Assembly (NCBI GenBank): GCA_041570195.1
Contig: JBFFWQ010000008.1
Location: 27,631 to 91,630, forward strand
DNA length: 64,000 bases
Direction: 5' to 3'
Origin: UBA11865 sp041570195
GTDB taxonomy: Bacteria > Chloroflexota > Anaerolineae > Promineifilales > Promineifilaceae
In this document: positions 1-9,271 of the stretch, one piece after another
Position numbering within the stretch: position 1 is the stretch's first letter
How the letters are laid out: every line of letters starts with the position of its first letter
Made by a program: the position numbers and the translations under genes
The notes under the pieces: generated by a model
What the model was told of the DNA's origin: nothing
The model's database searches: none
Seen by the model: only the letters and a program-made list of their open reading frames with translations

Positions 1-158
1 GTTTCCAATCCGGCGATAATGCGCAATAACGTCGTCTTTCCGCAGCCACTCGGGCCGAGCAAGACAACGATTTCGCCCTTTGCTATTGACGTCGTGATGC
101 CGCGCAAGACCGGCTGGCCTTCGAAGGCTTTGTGTACGTCTTTAACCTCAAGCAACAT
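1..158 (-). CDS. ABC transporter ATP-binding protein (N-terminal part, cut by window edge)
   Basis: Only the first 52 or so codons are present; the gene runs off the left edge. Translation from the ATG at 158 begins MLLEVKDVHKAF and contains a perfect Walker A motif, GPSGCGKTT, at about residues 35-43. The spacing from the N-terminus is normal for an importer ATPase. It starts 15 bases after the stop of the two-domain permease, so it would energise that permease at the inner face of the membrane. The GPSGCGKTT form is common in polyamine, iron, thiamine and phosphonate importers, which fits the permease type. The substrate cannot be told from this fragment. Confidence 0.9.
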   Translation of the reverse strand, partial: MLLEVKDVHKAFEGQPVLRGITTSIAKGEIVVLLGPSGCGKTTLLRIIAGLE

Positions 159-172
159 CGGCAAACCCGGGA

Positions 173-1849
173 CTAGAACTCGCCAATATCAGCATAGCGG
201 AACCGTTCGATGGCAACAAAACCGACGACGCACACAGCCATCAGGATGCTGCTCATGGCAAGCGCCTGGCCGAAATTCAGGGCGCCTGGCTGGCTCAAAT
301 AGCGCTGAATTGCTATCGGCAATGTGAGAAAACCGCTATTCGGACGAACTATGAAACTGGTAGCGCCGAACTCCCCCATACTGACCATGAAAGCAAAAAC
401 CGCGCCGACCAATAGAGCCCGGCTAACGATAGGCAGGTCGATCTCTCGCCATGAATGAAGCGGTGAGGCGCCCATGACGGCCGCCGCCTCTCTTAGCGAT
501 GGTTTGATACCCTGTATGACCGGCAGGATACTGCGCACCACAAAGGGCAGCGCCACCAACGTATGGGCCACCAGCACAATGATCGCCGAGGTACGCAAGC
601 GCCCCATGGACAGGACATAGGCAAATCCGAGAGTGACAGCCGACGCACCAAGCGGCAACATAAACACCGGATCCAGCCACGTCCGCCATCGCGATCGGCG
701 ACTGATCATGGCCGCGCTCAAGATTCCCAGAAAGGCGGCCAGAAACATGGTCAGGACGGCATATCCAATCGAGTTGCGGACAGCCACCAACGGTGACACA
801 AAGGTAATGCTGCCCTGCCGTAGGGCGGGCAGCGCCTGATAGTAGGCCAGTGTGAACGCGCCATTTCGATCCACCAGCGAGCGCCATACCAATGCCAGCA
901 GGGGGCTCAACATGAAGACGCTTAGGCCGCTCACGAGCAGTCCAACAACGATCTTCTCCCCAATTTCGCGCGGGCGTCGCATTGTCGTCTTCCGGGGTCG
1001 AAAGTCGAGAGGCACCGACAATCGCCGTTGCCAGTGAGCATACAGCAACATCAGCAGGAAAGTGAATATGATCTGCAACAGGGCCAGGACGGCTGCCACC
1101 TCCGGGTTCAGGAAAGTCACGAATTGCCGATAGATCTCGGTTTCAATGGTGCTGAAGGACGGTCCACCCAGAATGAGTATCACTCCGAAGCTAGTGAAGG
1201 TAAACAGGAAGATGATCACCGAGGCTCCAATGAGAGGCGGCCGAAGTAGAGGCAACGTCACTTCCCAGAAGGCGCGCGGCGGAGACGCGCCTAGCACCTT
1301 GGCCGTCTCGGTTAGCCGCGGATTCAGATTGGCCCAGAAGCCACCTATAAGCCGAATCACCACTGCCATGTTGTAATAAACGTGCGCCAGCAATATGATC
1401 GCCAGGGTTTGCTCAAGTCTCAAGGGCGCCTGCTGCAAATCAAACACGTCGATCAGGAAATCGTTCAGCGGCCCTTGTGGTCCGAGCAGTGCTCTGAAGG
1501 AGGCGGCAACCACAATGGTAGGCATTACAAAAGGCACCGTTACCAACGCCCGCAACATTGACTTTCCAGGAAAATCATAGCGGGCAAAAATGTAGGCCGC
1601 TGGTAGGCCCAGGACCAGCGTCAGTACCGTAGACAGCGCCGCCTGCCAGAACGTGAACCAGACCACATTAAGAATGTATGCCTGCTCCAGGGCTTGCCTC
1701 GCGGACGAGATTGATAGGCTCTGGGCGAACAGACGAACGAGAGGGTAGAAGAAGAATACAGCCAGAAAAAGCAGCGGAACGATGAACAAAACAAGGCTTA
1801 ATCGAGCCAGGCGACGGCCGGAAGTATGCGACGATACACTTGTTCCCAC
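173..1849 (-). CDS. ABC importer permease with two fused membrane domains (ThiP/FbpB type)
   Basis: The 558-residue integral membrane protein has two tandem BPD_transp_1 domains. Each carries the cytoplasmic EAA loop that docks on the ATPase: one around residues 181-200 (ETAKVLGASP) and one around 454-473 (EAAAVMGASP). Hydrophobic segments fill the rest, with a charged linker near 280-300. The fused two-domain layout and length are those of thiamine (ThiP), ferric iron (FbpB/SfuB) and aminoethylphosphonate permeases. The ATPase follows directly, but no substrate-binding protein gene is visible in the window and no TPP riboswitch is seen upstream. The transported compound therefore stays open; iron and thiamine are the best guesses from the family. 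Confidence 0.85.
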   Translation of the reverse strand: MGTSVSSHTSGRRLARLSLVLFIVPLLFLAVFFFYPLVRLFAQSLSISSARQALEQAYILNVVWFTFWQAALSTVLTLVLGLPAAYIFARYDFPGKSMLRALVTVPFVMPTIVVAASFRALLGPQGPLNDFLIDVFDLQQAPLRLEQTLAIILLAHVYYNMAVVIRLIGGFWANLNPRLTETAKVLGASPPRAFWEVTLPLLRPPLIGASVIIFLFTFTSFGVILILGGPSFSTIETEIYRQFVTFLNPEVAAVLALLQIIFTFLLMLLYAHWQRRLSVPLDFRPRKTTMRRPREIGEKIVVGLLVSGLSVFMLSPLLALVWRSLVDRNGAFTLAYYQALPALRQGSITFVSPLVAVRNSIGYAVLTMFLAAFLGILSAAMISRRSRWRTWLDPVFMLPLGASAVTLGFAYVLSMGRLRTSAIIVLVAHTLVALPFVVRSILPVIQGIKPSLREAAAVMGASPLHSWREIDLPIVSRALLVGAVFAFMVSMGEFGATSFIVRPNSGFLTLPIAIQRYLSQPGALNFGQALAMSSILMAVCVVGFVAIERFRYADIGEF

Positions 1850-1920
1850 AGAGATTCACCACCCACAAGGGGCGATTCTAGGGCTGCCGCGACCGCTGGC
1901 CGCCCCGACGCGCCTCCAAG

Positions 1921-2733
1921 TCAGCGCACTACCAAGACCGGACATGGCGCGCGCTCGACGACGTGAGGCGTTACCTGGTCGACAAAGAGGCGGCGTACTG
2001 GTCCAGTCGTACCGGCTGCACCGATGACCAACATATCATAGTCACCCTGACGGGCAACACGCATTATTTCATCCGATGCAACGCCCTGAGCTACCTCAAT
2101 ATCCGCCTGCACGCCTTGATCAGCCAGATACCGGGCGCTCCAGCGCAAATAACGTGCGATGGGCGTGTCCGTTTTCAGCAGTTCAGGCAAAGTCTCTTCG
2201 ATCTCGTCAAGCCCCGTGTACATGGTGGGTACTGGATTGGTAACGAACAGAATTGTTACGGTCGCTTGAGCCAACCGGGCCAGGCGGGTGCCTACCTCGA
2301 CGACCTTGCGGTTCATTTTCTGTCCGCCAATGGCAACCAGGACCTTCTTCAACGCGCCCGTACGCTCACCGCGTACAACAAGGACTGTTGCGTTAGCCTT
2401 GTCCGCCACTTTGTCGGTTACGGTCCCAAGCAATGCTTCAAGCATGCCGGCGGCGTCTTGCGATCCCACGACGATTGTTGCGTAATCGCCCTCTCGAGCT
2501 TCGTTCAAGATCTCCGCCTTGGGAGTGCCCAGCCGAATCTTGGTTTCAACCCGGCTTCCGTTTAACAATTGGCTGGCCTTCTCCAATTCTGAATCGGCGT
2601 TCGCGCGCCGTGTCTCATCACCCACCACAGTCATTAATGTGATAGGTGAATTCTGCAATCCGGCAATCAGCCCGCCAAAACTTAACGTATTACCTGCGTA
2701 AGGCAATTGGCGAATGCAAATTAACGTCTTCAT
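1921..2733 (-). CDS. Tandem universal stress protein (two UspA domains)
   Basis: Two UspA-type domains in about 270 residues. The ATG at 2733 (MKTLICIRQLPYAG) is preferred to the longer reading from 2826, because a GGAG-type ribosome site precedes it and the extra 31 residues would run into the upstream TauE gene. The second domain keeps a nucleotide-binding glycine pattern near its end (VIGAAGTTGPVRRLF). The first has a looser version (VVGSQDAAGMLEALLG). Universal stress proteins bind ATP or AMP and act in stress survival, usually as cytosolic regulators. It sits 41 bases downstream of the TauE/SafE gene and is probably co-transcribed with it, an arrangement often seen for sulfite or anion exporters. 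The partner is unknown. Confidence 0.85.
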   Translation of the reverse strand: MKTLICIRQLPYAGNTLSFGGLIAGLQNSPITLMTVVGDETRRANADSELEKASQLLNGSRVETKIRLGTPKAEILNEAREGDYATIVVGSQDAAGMLEALLGTVTDKVADKANATVLVVRGERTGALKKVLVAIGGQKMNRKVVEVGTRLARLAQATVTILFVTNPVPTMYTGLDEIEETLPELLKTDTPIARYLRWSARYLADQGVQADIEVAQGVASDEIMRVARQGDYDMLVIGAAGTTGPVRRLFVDQVTPHVVERAPCPVLVVR

Positions 2734-2773
2734 TCCTGCAACTCCAGTAAAATCGATCGGATAATTGCCATTG

Positions 2774-3679
2774 CTATAGCCCTTCGCCTCCTCCAAGCAG
2801 GCGGATAAGGACCAGGATCGCGCCAATCAACGGCAATACCGAGAACAGCAATCGTATGCGCGGTCCGGCGAAATAGCGTGTAGAGACTGCTCCAATTTGG
2901 GCGCCAATGGCTGCGCCCGTTTGCATGACCAGGGCAATGAAGATATCGACATTCCCCTTTAGGGCATGGGTTATCGTACCGTAACCTGACGAGAATACGA
3001 TCTCGAACAAATCGGTGCCAACCGCAACGTGCGTTGGAACGCCGATGATGTAGACCAGCATCGGCATACGAATGAAGCCACCGCCGACGCCCAGGAAGCC
3101 GGCCAGAATACCGCTGATCAAACCAACGCCAAGGACAACCCATAGCGATACAGAAGCAATGCCTGAGCCAGGAAATGAGACCATTGGCCGTAGACGAATG
3201 CTATGCATTCGCCTGGTAATGCTCTGAAAGGAGACGACGTCCTTCACATTGAGGCTATCGGCCCGAATCATTCGCATTGCCCGGATGCTTTCCCAGGCCG
3301 TAAAGAAGCTTATTATCAGCAATATGACGATGTATGCGATGCCCACCACCAGATCGACCTGGCCCATTTCTTCCAGCAGTTCAATTAACTGAGCCCCGAT
3401 TTCGACGCCGATAACTGTGCCAACTATCATCACCGCGCCTAGCCGGATATCGACGTGGCCCAGGGTTCTGTGCCGGCTAGAGGCGACGATCGACTTTCCA
3501 GTCATATGGGCCAGATCGGTGCCAACAACCATATTGACTGGCATGCCGGTCCAGAACAACATCGGACCGGCTAAGAATCCACCGCCTACACCAAAGAATC
3601 CACCCAGGATGCCAACCAGGAAGCCAACGCCGATCAAGAATAGCGGGTTGATCACCACTCCGGAAATTGGAAATTCCAT
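2774..3679 (-). CDS. TauE/SafE family membrane transporter
   Basis: 301-residue polytopic protein of the TauE/SafE (formerly DUF81) family. The family hallmark, a glycine-rich motif repeated in each half, is present as GGFFGVGGGFL near residue 25 and AGFLGVGGGFI near residue 190. The two halves are separated by a basic cytoplasmic loop (around residues 120-165), longer than in small homologues. Characterised members export sulfite, sulfoacetate or related organosulfur anions; the substrate here is not determined. It starts 2 bases after a small two-helix membrane protein gene and is followed by a universal stress protein gene, so the three genes probably form one transcript. Confidence 0.85.
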   Translation of the reverse strand: MEFPISGVVINPLFLIGVGFLVGILGGFFGVGGGFLAGPMLFWTGMPVNMVVGTDLAHMTGKSIVASSRHRTLGHVDIRLGAVMIVGTVIGVEIGAQLIELLEEMGQVDLVVGIAYIVILLIISFFTAWESIRAMRMIRADSLNVKDVVSFQSITRRMHSIRLRPMVSFPGSGIASVSLWVVLGVGLISGILAGFLGVGGGFIRMPMLVYIIGVPTHVAVGTDLFEIVFSSGYGTITHALKGNVDIFIALVMQTGAAIGAQIGAVSTRYFAGPRIRLLFSVLPLIGAILVLIRLLGGGEGL

Positions 3680-3681
3680 GG

Positions 3682-3927
3682 CTACTCGAGTCTCTCCAAA
3701 CCCAGTCGCTCGACAAGAAACGTAGTCACCTTCTCAAAAAGCACGCCCTGCACCACAATCAGGATCAGAGCAACCACGGCGTAAACTCCCAGATTGTTCT
3801 CGTACAAATAGGTCAGCCACTCCCCTAACGACTGAAGCACGAGCAGGAAGTAGGCAACCACAAGGACGCCATATACGACAACTTCAATGACAAAGTTCCG
3901 TATCAGCTTCCTGCTATTTACTTCCAT
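3682..3927 (-). CDS. Small two-helix membrane protein
   Basis: 81-residue protein read from the ATG at 3927, which has a GGGGA ribosome site; a longer reading from 3981 lacks one. It begins MEVNSRKLIRNFVIEVVVYG and contains two long hydrophobic stretches (about residues 9-30 and 45-65) joined by a short loop with several acidic residues. The C-terminus is short and charged (VERLGLERLE). I do not recognise a named family. It lies 2 bases upstream of the TauE/SafE gene, so an accessory role for that transporter is plausible but is only inferred from position. Confidence 0.65.
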   Translation of the reverse strand: MEVNSRKLIRNFVIEVVVYGVLVVAYFLLVLQSLGEWLTYLYENNLGVYAVVALILIVVQGVLFEKVTTFLVERLGLERLE

Positions 3928-4030
3928 AGTTTGAGTCCCCGTACGAAACTTTAGCTCTTGATAAACAGCCCCGGTAGGCAAGCGTTACTCGGGCCAAAGA
4001 AGCTGCGATATTCTATTGCCGACACGGCAA

Positions 4031-4625
4031 CTAAGTCAACCGAGCCAAAGTCTGCTCAAATATCTCAAACAGCTGCACCTCCAGCATCGTGAAGCGCTGG
4101 CACAGCGCACATTCCGAGCGATTTGGCCTGATTGGATACCATATCGAAGGCATCAGAGAATCATCCGTCCGACGTCTCCTTTTCCATGGCATCGGGATCT
4201 AGTCCGGCTTCAACCGCCGCGGCTCGCAGAACTGATCAGGCATACAAGTCCTGGCCCTCTCCTTAAAACTTGCAGAAAAAGATAGTGCGGAACTGATCGT
4301 GCCGCCCGTGCATTCTGGCGAACTCGGTCGCTTCCAGGGCACGCCGCGAACTAGAAATGCGCTCTGGAACCACTATGGGTAGGCCGGCCGCTTCAGCCGT
4401 CTCACGCAGGCGATCGCTCATGCCGCTGAAGCAACCTCTCAATGCGGCCGGCATGTCTCAGTCCCTATGGCGGTATCTCCGCATGCCGATCAAACGGGCG
4501 CCAGGTTACTTCGACCGCGTACTCTGCCTTCAAGCGTTCGACCCGAACCTGGTCAGAATAGCACCACGGTCAAAGGAAGTCAGAGACACGACCGCAGTTA
4601 GCGTCAGGCTTAGGTGCTCCGCCTT
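4031..4625 (-). pseudogene. Decayed DsbA/FrnE-family thiol oxidoreductase
   Basis: The minus strand carries a mosaic of FrnE-like segments in changing frames. Near 4560 the reading is DFL*PWCYSDQVRVERLKAE, where TGA replaces the first cysteine codon of the family's CPWCY active site. It continues as VTWRPFDRHAEIPP followed by another stop. A third frame gives SRRALEATEFARMHG and then a phenylalanine-rich stretch (about 4265-4400). Next come SVLRAAAVEAGLDPDAMEKE and QAKSLGMCAVPALHD after a further frame change and stop. The end EIFEQTLARLT* closes at 4031. Order and spacing match a protein of about 200 residues, with small deletions. The gene is dead: at least four stops or frameshifts and a lost catalytic cysteine. 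This explains an otherwise empty gap of about 650 bases. Confidence 0.8.
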
Positions 4626-4628
4626 CTA

Positions 4629-6632
4629 TCAATCGCTTGGCACGAAGAAAGCATCCTCAGACGTAAGATCAACGTCGTCATCACTTTCGCGCCGGAACTG
4701 GCTCATGTACAGGTCATAGTAGAATCCTTGAGTCCGCAGTAACTCATCATGCGTGCCACGTTCCACTATTTCACCTTCATTCAAGACCAATAGCTGGTCA
4801 GCAGTACGAATGGTGCTCAAGCGGTGAGCGATGACGAAACTTGTCCTGCCACTGAGTAATTCCTGGAACGCATTCTGTATCTGACGTTCGGTACGGGTGT
4901 CAACGCTGCTGGTCGCTTCGTCCAGGATCAAAATGCGCGGATCGGACAGGGCAACACGGGCAATGGCTAACAACTGGCGCTGGCCCTGGCTCAATCCTGC
5001 GCCTCGCTCGCCAAGGACCGTCTCGTATCCATGCTCGAGATTGCCGATGAACTGATCAGCCCTGGCCAGACGCGCCGCGGCAAACACCTCTTCATCACTG
5101 GCTTCCGGTCGACTGTACCGGATGTTGTTCATTACTGTGTCGCTGAACAGGAATGTGTCCTGAAGGACCATGCCGATCTGCGATCTCAGCGAACGTCGGG
5201 TCACATCCCGAACATCGCGGCCATCGATGATGACTTTGCCGTCGACCACGTCCCAGAAGCGGGGTATCAGATTGATGATCGTCGTTTTACCCGCCCCAGT
5301 CGGTCCGACGATGGCGATAGTTTCTCCAGGTCTAGCCTCGATTTCGATACCCTTAAGGACTGTCTCTCCCTCGTTGTATTCGGCCCACACTGATTCGAAG
5401 CGCACGTGTCCTTCTACTTCGGGTAGCTCAATCGCGTCTGGCTTGTCGGTCAGGTCCGGTGCTGTATCGAGTAAGTCGAAAATGCGTTCGGCGCCAGCTA
5501 TGGCATTCTGAATATTGGTCCAAAGCACTGAAATCTGCTGAACCGGCCGATTAAACTGTTGGGTGTAACCGATGAATGTTATGATCAACCCGATCGAGAC
5601 AGTCGTGGCGAATAGATCGCCTTCCGCGAGAATGGCCAGCCCGCCCACAACAGCCACCACGGCCAGGCTAACATAGCTCAGTGCCTCGAGCGTCGGCGCC
5701 AGTGCACTGGAATACGCCTGGGCCTGAACATTAGCATCCCGGTTGGCTGCGTTGGTGATTCGGAATTGCTCGATGTTCTCATCTTCGCGGCTGAAAGCCT
5801 GCACCTCGCGCACGGCCGAGATGTTCTCTTGCAGGTCGGCATTTACAGAGCCGAGTTCGGCCCTAGCCCTCCGGAACGCCTTTCGCGCCTGCGATGAGAA
5901 CCATCGTGTAGCGATGATCATTAATGGCAGAGTCACCAGGCTAATGAAGGCATAAGGGGCGCTCATCCTGAACATCACGATAATGATCCAGCCAATCAGC
6001 AAGACACCTTGCAGGACGCTGACCAAGCCGAAACCAATTATCTGTTGCAGTGAATCAATATCGTTTGTCAGCCGGCTCATAACGTCACCGGCTTCGTGCC
6101 TGGTGAAGTAACCTAGCGACAATTGATGAACGTGATCGAAGATTGCGCTGCGCAGATCTCTGAGTACGTGAAAGCCGGCCCAGCTCATGAGATAGAACTG
6201 GAGACCCGACAGCAGCGCGCTGCCGACGTACAAGCCCACGATCAGAAGCACCAACCCGCCCAAGCCGGCAATGGTCTCTTCCGCCGATGCAAACGGATCC
6301 GTGGTCGTATACCAGCAGTTGCCAAATGCCTGCTGTGACTCCCGCGGCGTTGCCGTTGGCAGACTTTCCTGAGGAATCGTTGCTTCCAGATTCAAACCGT
6401 CTGTAGCATCCGTATCGCGCGCAGCGTAGGGTCCGAGAAAACAGTCCACGGTCTGGCCGGTTAGATCAGGGATTAGCACCTGCATGTACGTGCCGCCGAC
6501 GACGCCCACAGCTACGATCAACAGGGCCAGCTTGTACTTGCCGAAGTAGCCCCAAAGACGCTTCAGGGTACCGCTGACACTCTGGGCCTTTTTCGTTTCA
6601 GTTCCAAAGAGCTGTGCTTGGCGATCAAACAT
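4629..6632 (-). CDS. Heterodimeric ABC exporter, subunit with canonical ATP site residues
   Basis: 667-residue half-transporter: an ABC_membrane domain (about 30-390) and a nucleotide-binding domain (about 420-650). The ATPase has Walker A GPTGAGKTT, Walker B ILILDEATSSVD with the catalytic glutamate, and H-loop VIAHRLST, but its signature is LSQGQ rather than LSGGQ. Together with the neighbour's altered Walker B and H-loop, this is the pattern of TM287/288-like and BmrCD-like heterodimers with one degenerate ATP site. An insertion of about 65 residues between the first two helices (about 61-125) would face outside; it holds two cysteines (64 and 106) that could pair. A GGAG ribosome site precedes the ATG. 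It is the last gene of the marR-ABC-ABC operon and probably exports drugs, lipids or peptides. Confidence 0.9.
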   Translation of the reverse strand: MFDRQAQLFGTETKKAQSVSGTLKRLWGYFGKYKLALLIVAVGVVGGTYMQVLIPDLTGQTVDCFLGPYAARDTDATDGLNLEATIPQESLPTATPRESQQAFGNCWYTTTDPFASAEETIAGLGGLVLLIVGLYVGSALLSGLQFYLMSWAGFHVLRDLRSAIFDHVHQLSLGYFTRHEAGDVMSRLTNDIDSLQQIIGFGLVSVLQGVLLIGWIIIVMFRMSAPYAFISLVTLPLMIIATRWFSSQARKAFRRARAELGSVNADLQENISAVREVQAFSREDENIEQFRITNAANRDANVQAQAYSSALAPTLEALSYVSLAVVAVVGGLAILAEGDLFATTVSIGLIITFIGYTQQFNRPVQQISVLWTNIQNAIAGAERIFDLLDTAPDLTDKPDAIELPEVEGHVRFESVWAEYNEGETVLKGIEIEARPGETIAIVGPTGAGKTTIINLIPRFWDVVDGKVIIDGRDVRDVTRRSLRSQIGMVLQDTFLFSDTVMNNIRYSRPEASDEEVFAAARLARADQFIGNLEHGYETVLGERGAGLSQGQRQLLAIARVALSDPRILILDEATSSVDTRTERQIQNAFQELLSGRTSFVIAHRLSTIRTADQLLVLNEGEIVERGTHDELLRTQGFYYDLYMSQFRRESDDDVDLTSEDAFFVPSD

Positions 6633-6691
6633 TGGATTCTCCGCGTAATTCTGGCCAGTCCGATAGCGTCCTCAACATCATCGCATTGAGA

Positions 6692-8590
6692 TTAAGCCGC
6701 CGTTTGGACATCGTCGGCCAGTTGGGAATGATAAATCTCGGCGTATATAGCGCTGTCTTCCATCAGTTCTTCGTGTGTGCCCATAGCCGCGACCCGCCCC
6801 TTATCCAGCACAATAATCTGGTCGGCATTGAGAACAGTACTTATCCTCTGCGCGATGACAAAGCTTGTCCGGCCGATCATGAGATCGTCCAGAGCCTTTT
6901 GGATGCGGTACTCGGTACTCAAGTCGACGCTACTGGTCGAATCATCCAAGATCAGGATGTGCGGATCCATGAGCAGCGCCCGGGCGATGGCAATTCGTTG
7001 CTTCTGACCCCCGCTGAGAGTAGAGCCACGCTCACCTACCCGGGTACCATAGCCTTCCGGAAACTCCGTAATGAATTCGTGGGCCGCAGCAACCTCGGCC
7101 GCACGGATAATCTCGTCCTCTGTGGCGTCGGTCCGGCCGAACGCGATATTATCGCGAACAGTCCCTGAGAATAGTGTCGTTTCCTGCAATACGATGCCGA
7201 TTCTCAGCCGCAGGCTCTCCAATGTGACGTCGCGCACGTCATGACCGTCAATCAGAACGCGGCCGTCACTGACATCATAGAATCGAGGTATCAGGTTAAT
7301 GATCGTGGTCTTGCCACTTCCCGTCGACCCCAATAGGGCAATTGTCTGGCCTGGCTCGGCCACAAATGAGACGTCCTGCAACACGGGTTCACCGCTTTCG
7401 AAGTACCGGAAGGTCACCCCGTCAAACTCCACGACACCCCTCACCTCAGCCAGTTCTTTTGCGTCCGGCCGGTTGGCGACATCATTCTTTGTGTCTAATA
7501 TCTCGAAGATGCGATCGGCGCTGGCCGACGCCTGAGCCATCAGCGAAATGATGAAACCAAGCTGAGCCATGGGGATAAATACATAGACCAGGTAGAGGCT
7601 AAACTTCTGCCATTCACCGAGCGTGAGCGTGCCGTTGACAATCTGGACACCGCCAAAATACAGAATGGCCGCCTGGCCAAGGTTGGCTACCAGGAAAACC
7701 AGGGGAAAAAGAAAAGAGAATGTTCGACTGATTCTAATCCGTTGTTCGAGAAGATCGTCATTACTTATTTCAAATCGTGCCGTCTCCTGTGGTTCGCCTG
7801 CAAACGCCTTGACCACTTGCAGTCCGGCCAGATTCTCCTGCAAAATCGTATTTACCTTGGACAGGCGCTGTTGAACCTCTCGGAATAACGGCTGCGCCAT
7901 CCGGCCAAACAGCATAAAAATAACCAGTGCAAATGGCAAGATAGGCAATATGACTAGAGTCAAGCGCCAGTTCGTAATAAATAGAATAATCAACGTTCCG
8001 ACCAACAATAGGAGCGACTGCAGCGCCATAAGGAGGCCTTGGCCCAGGAACAGGCGCAACCGCTCGACGTCGTCAGTGGCCCGGATCATCAACCCGCCGG
8101 TTCGATTGCGATCATGGTAGCTGAAGCTTAGCCTTTGAATCTTGGCAAACAGGTCGTTGCGCAGATCAAATGCGATGTTGTGCGAAAGGATCTGCGACAT
8201 ATAAGTTTGGGCGAAAGCGAAAAGCCCCCTGGCGATTGCGAAGGCGACGATAGCTATCCCCGCCCACACCAGAGCGCTGGGCGCCTGATCGAGTTGGGAT
8301 TGCGCTGATACCAGGTCCAGTCCAAGCCGCTCGGATGCAACCTGTTGAATCATAGGCGGTAGGTTAAGCACTGTCTGGTATCCAACACCCTCTACAATGA
8401 TGTCAATGATACGTTGGACGAACTGCGGCACGGCCAATTGGGCCATCGTGGCCACAAGGAGCGCCCCTGCCGCCGCAGCCGTCACCTTCGGATAGCGGCG
8501 CACATAGGCGACTCCACGCCTTAATCCACCGCTGCCAGAACGACTTCTCCCTGCGCCCCTTCGTGAATCTCTTCTTGCTGATAATTGCAT
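6692..8590 (-). CDS. Heterodimeric ABC exporter, subunit with degenerate ATP site residues
   Basis: 632-residue ABC half-exporter with an arginine- and glycine-rich N-terminal tail (residues 1-25), a six-helix membrane domain, and an ATPase domain (about 380-620). Walker A (GSTGSGKTT) and signature (LSGGQKQR) are intact. Walker B reads ILILDDSTSSVD, with aspartate in place of the catalytic glutamate, and the H-loop reads VIAQRIST, with glutamine in place of histidine. These are the expected changes for the non-hydrolysing site of a heterodimeric exporter whose partner has an LSQGQ signature, as the next gene does. A GGAG site lies 7 bases before the ATG. It stands between the MarR gene (61-base gap) and its partner subunit (59-base gap). 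Confidence 0.9.
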   Translation of the reverse strand: MQLSARRDSRRGAGRSRSGSGGLRRGVAYVRRYPKVTAAAAGALLVATMAQLAVPQFVQRIIDIIVEGVGYQTVLNLPPMIQQVASERLGLDLVSAQSQLDQAPSALVWAGIAIVAFAIARGLFAFAQTYMSQILSHNIAFDLRNDLFAKIQRLSFSYHDRNRTGGLMIRATDDVERLRLFLGQGLLMALQSLLLLVGTLIILFITNWRLTLVILPILPFALVIFMLFGRMAQPLFREVQQRLSKVNTILQENLAGLQVVKAFAGEPQETARFEISNDDLLEQRIRISRTFSFLFPLVFLVANLGQAAILYFGGVQIVNGTLTLGEWQKFSLYLVYVFIPMAQLGFIISLMAQASASADRIFEILDTKNDVANRPDAKELAEVRGVVEFDGVTFRYFESGEPVLQDVSFVAEPGQTIALLGSTGSGKTTIINLIPRFYDVSDGRVLIDGHDVRDVTLESLRLRIGIVLQETTLFSGTVRDNIAFGRTDATEDEIIRAAEVAAAHEFITEFPEGYGTRVGERGSTLSGGQKQRIAIARALLMDPHILILDDSTSSVDLSTEYRIQKALDDLMIGRTSFVIAQRISTVLNADQIIVLDKGRVAAMGTHEELMEDSAIYAEIYHSQLADDVQTAA

Positions 8591-8651
8591 ACTCTACTCC
8601 GAAGAACTGGATCATCAGGCCGGGTGATTACGACCTATAGATCTTCACTTA

Positions 8652-9209
8652 CTATCGAATGTCATTAGGGGTGGCGCCAGAACGACTCCCCTGGCGCGGG
8701 TAACGACTCAGCTTGGCCAGCAGCCGGCCGAGGTGCTCTTTGTCGTCCTGACCAGGCACATCAAAGCAGCCGGTGATTGCCCGCAGATGAATTCCGGCAT
8801 TGGCTTGGACTTCCGCGCGGCCGGCGTCTGTTAGCCATATGTGGAATCTGCGCCGGTCGGATTGATCCAGTTGCCGTTCAACCAATCCGTCTCTTGCAAG
8901 ATCACTTATTAGTGTGCTTGCCGTATTTCGGCTTGTTCCCTGGCGTTTGCTGATCTCCGAAGGACTCAATTCCCAACGGCCGTGCACTCTTTCGATGTAC
9001 AGCAGGTCCATCAGCAGCCGGTACTTGGCCGATGAGAGTCTGCTCGGCGCAAGGCTATTTTCGCTGATCCGGTGTAGCAACCCGGCAACCTGACGCAGAT
9101 CATCTATTATTCGGGTGGCCATAGGATCGGTCTCAGGACTCAGACCCTGAACGAACCCAATCCAATTCTCCCAGTTCTCCGGGGCTTGCATATCGTCATT
9201 TGTAAACAT
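8652..9209 (-). CDS. MarR-family transcriptional regulator of the ABC exporter operon
   Basis: 185-residue protein with a central winged helix-turn-helix typical of MarR: recognition region around residues 88-115 (LSPSEISKRQGTSRNTASTL) and wing with the D-RR pattern (QLDQSDRRRFHIWLT). The N-terminal 40 residues are longer than in most family members and probably add to dimerisation. It is the first gene of a minus-strand operon with two ABC exporter subunits. The promoter overlaps a palindrome (9231-9246), so autorepression with release by an exported compound is likely. The ligand is unknown. Confidence 0.85.
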   Translation of the reverse strand: MFTNDDMQAPENWENWIGFVQGLSPETDPMATRIIDDLRQVAGLLHRISENSLAPSRLSSAKYRLLMDLLYIERVHGRWELSPSEISKRQGTSRNTASTLISDLARDGLVERQLDQSDRRRFHIWLTDAGRAEVQANAGIHLRAITGCFDVPGQDDKEHLGRLLAKLSRYPRQGSRSGATPNDIR

Positions 9210-9230
9210 TTCCCACTCGCTCGCTCATAA

Positions 9231-9271
9231 AATTCGATCAAGAATTATACTATGTCGAACTATTCTAGCAA
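9231..9271 (-). promoter_or_regulatory. Promoter and likely operator of the marR-ABC operon
   Basis: On the minus strand, TTGCTA (9271-9266) lies 16 bases upstream of a perfect TATAAT (9249-9244). The palindrome AATTC-TTGATC-GAATT occupies 9231-9246, overlapping the -10 box and the expected start point; its 5-base arms are exact. A MarR dimer bound there would block transcription. The rest of the gap to 9508 shows no convincing gene. Confidence 0.65.

Noticed and set aside
1850..1920. TPP riboswitch ahead of the ThiP-like permease
   Set aside because: The gap is too short and lacks the CTGAGA and ACCTGA boxes.
4357..4719. Plus-strand open frame in the gap right of the small membrane protein
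   Set aside because: It is antisense to recognisable FrnE-like segments and shows no pattern of its own.
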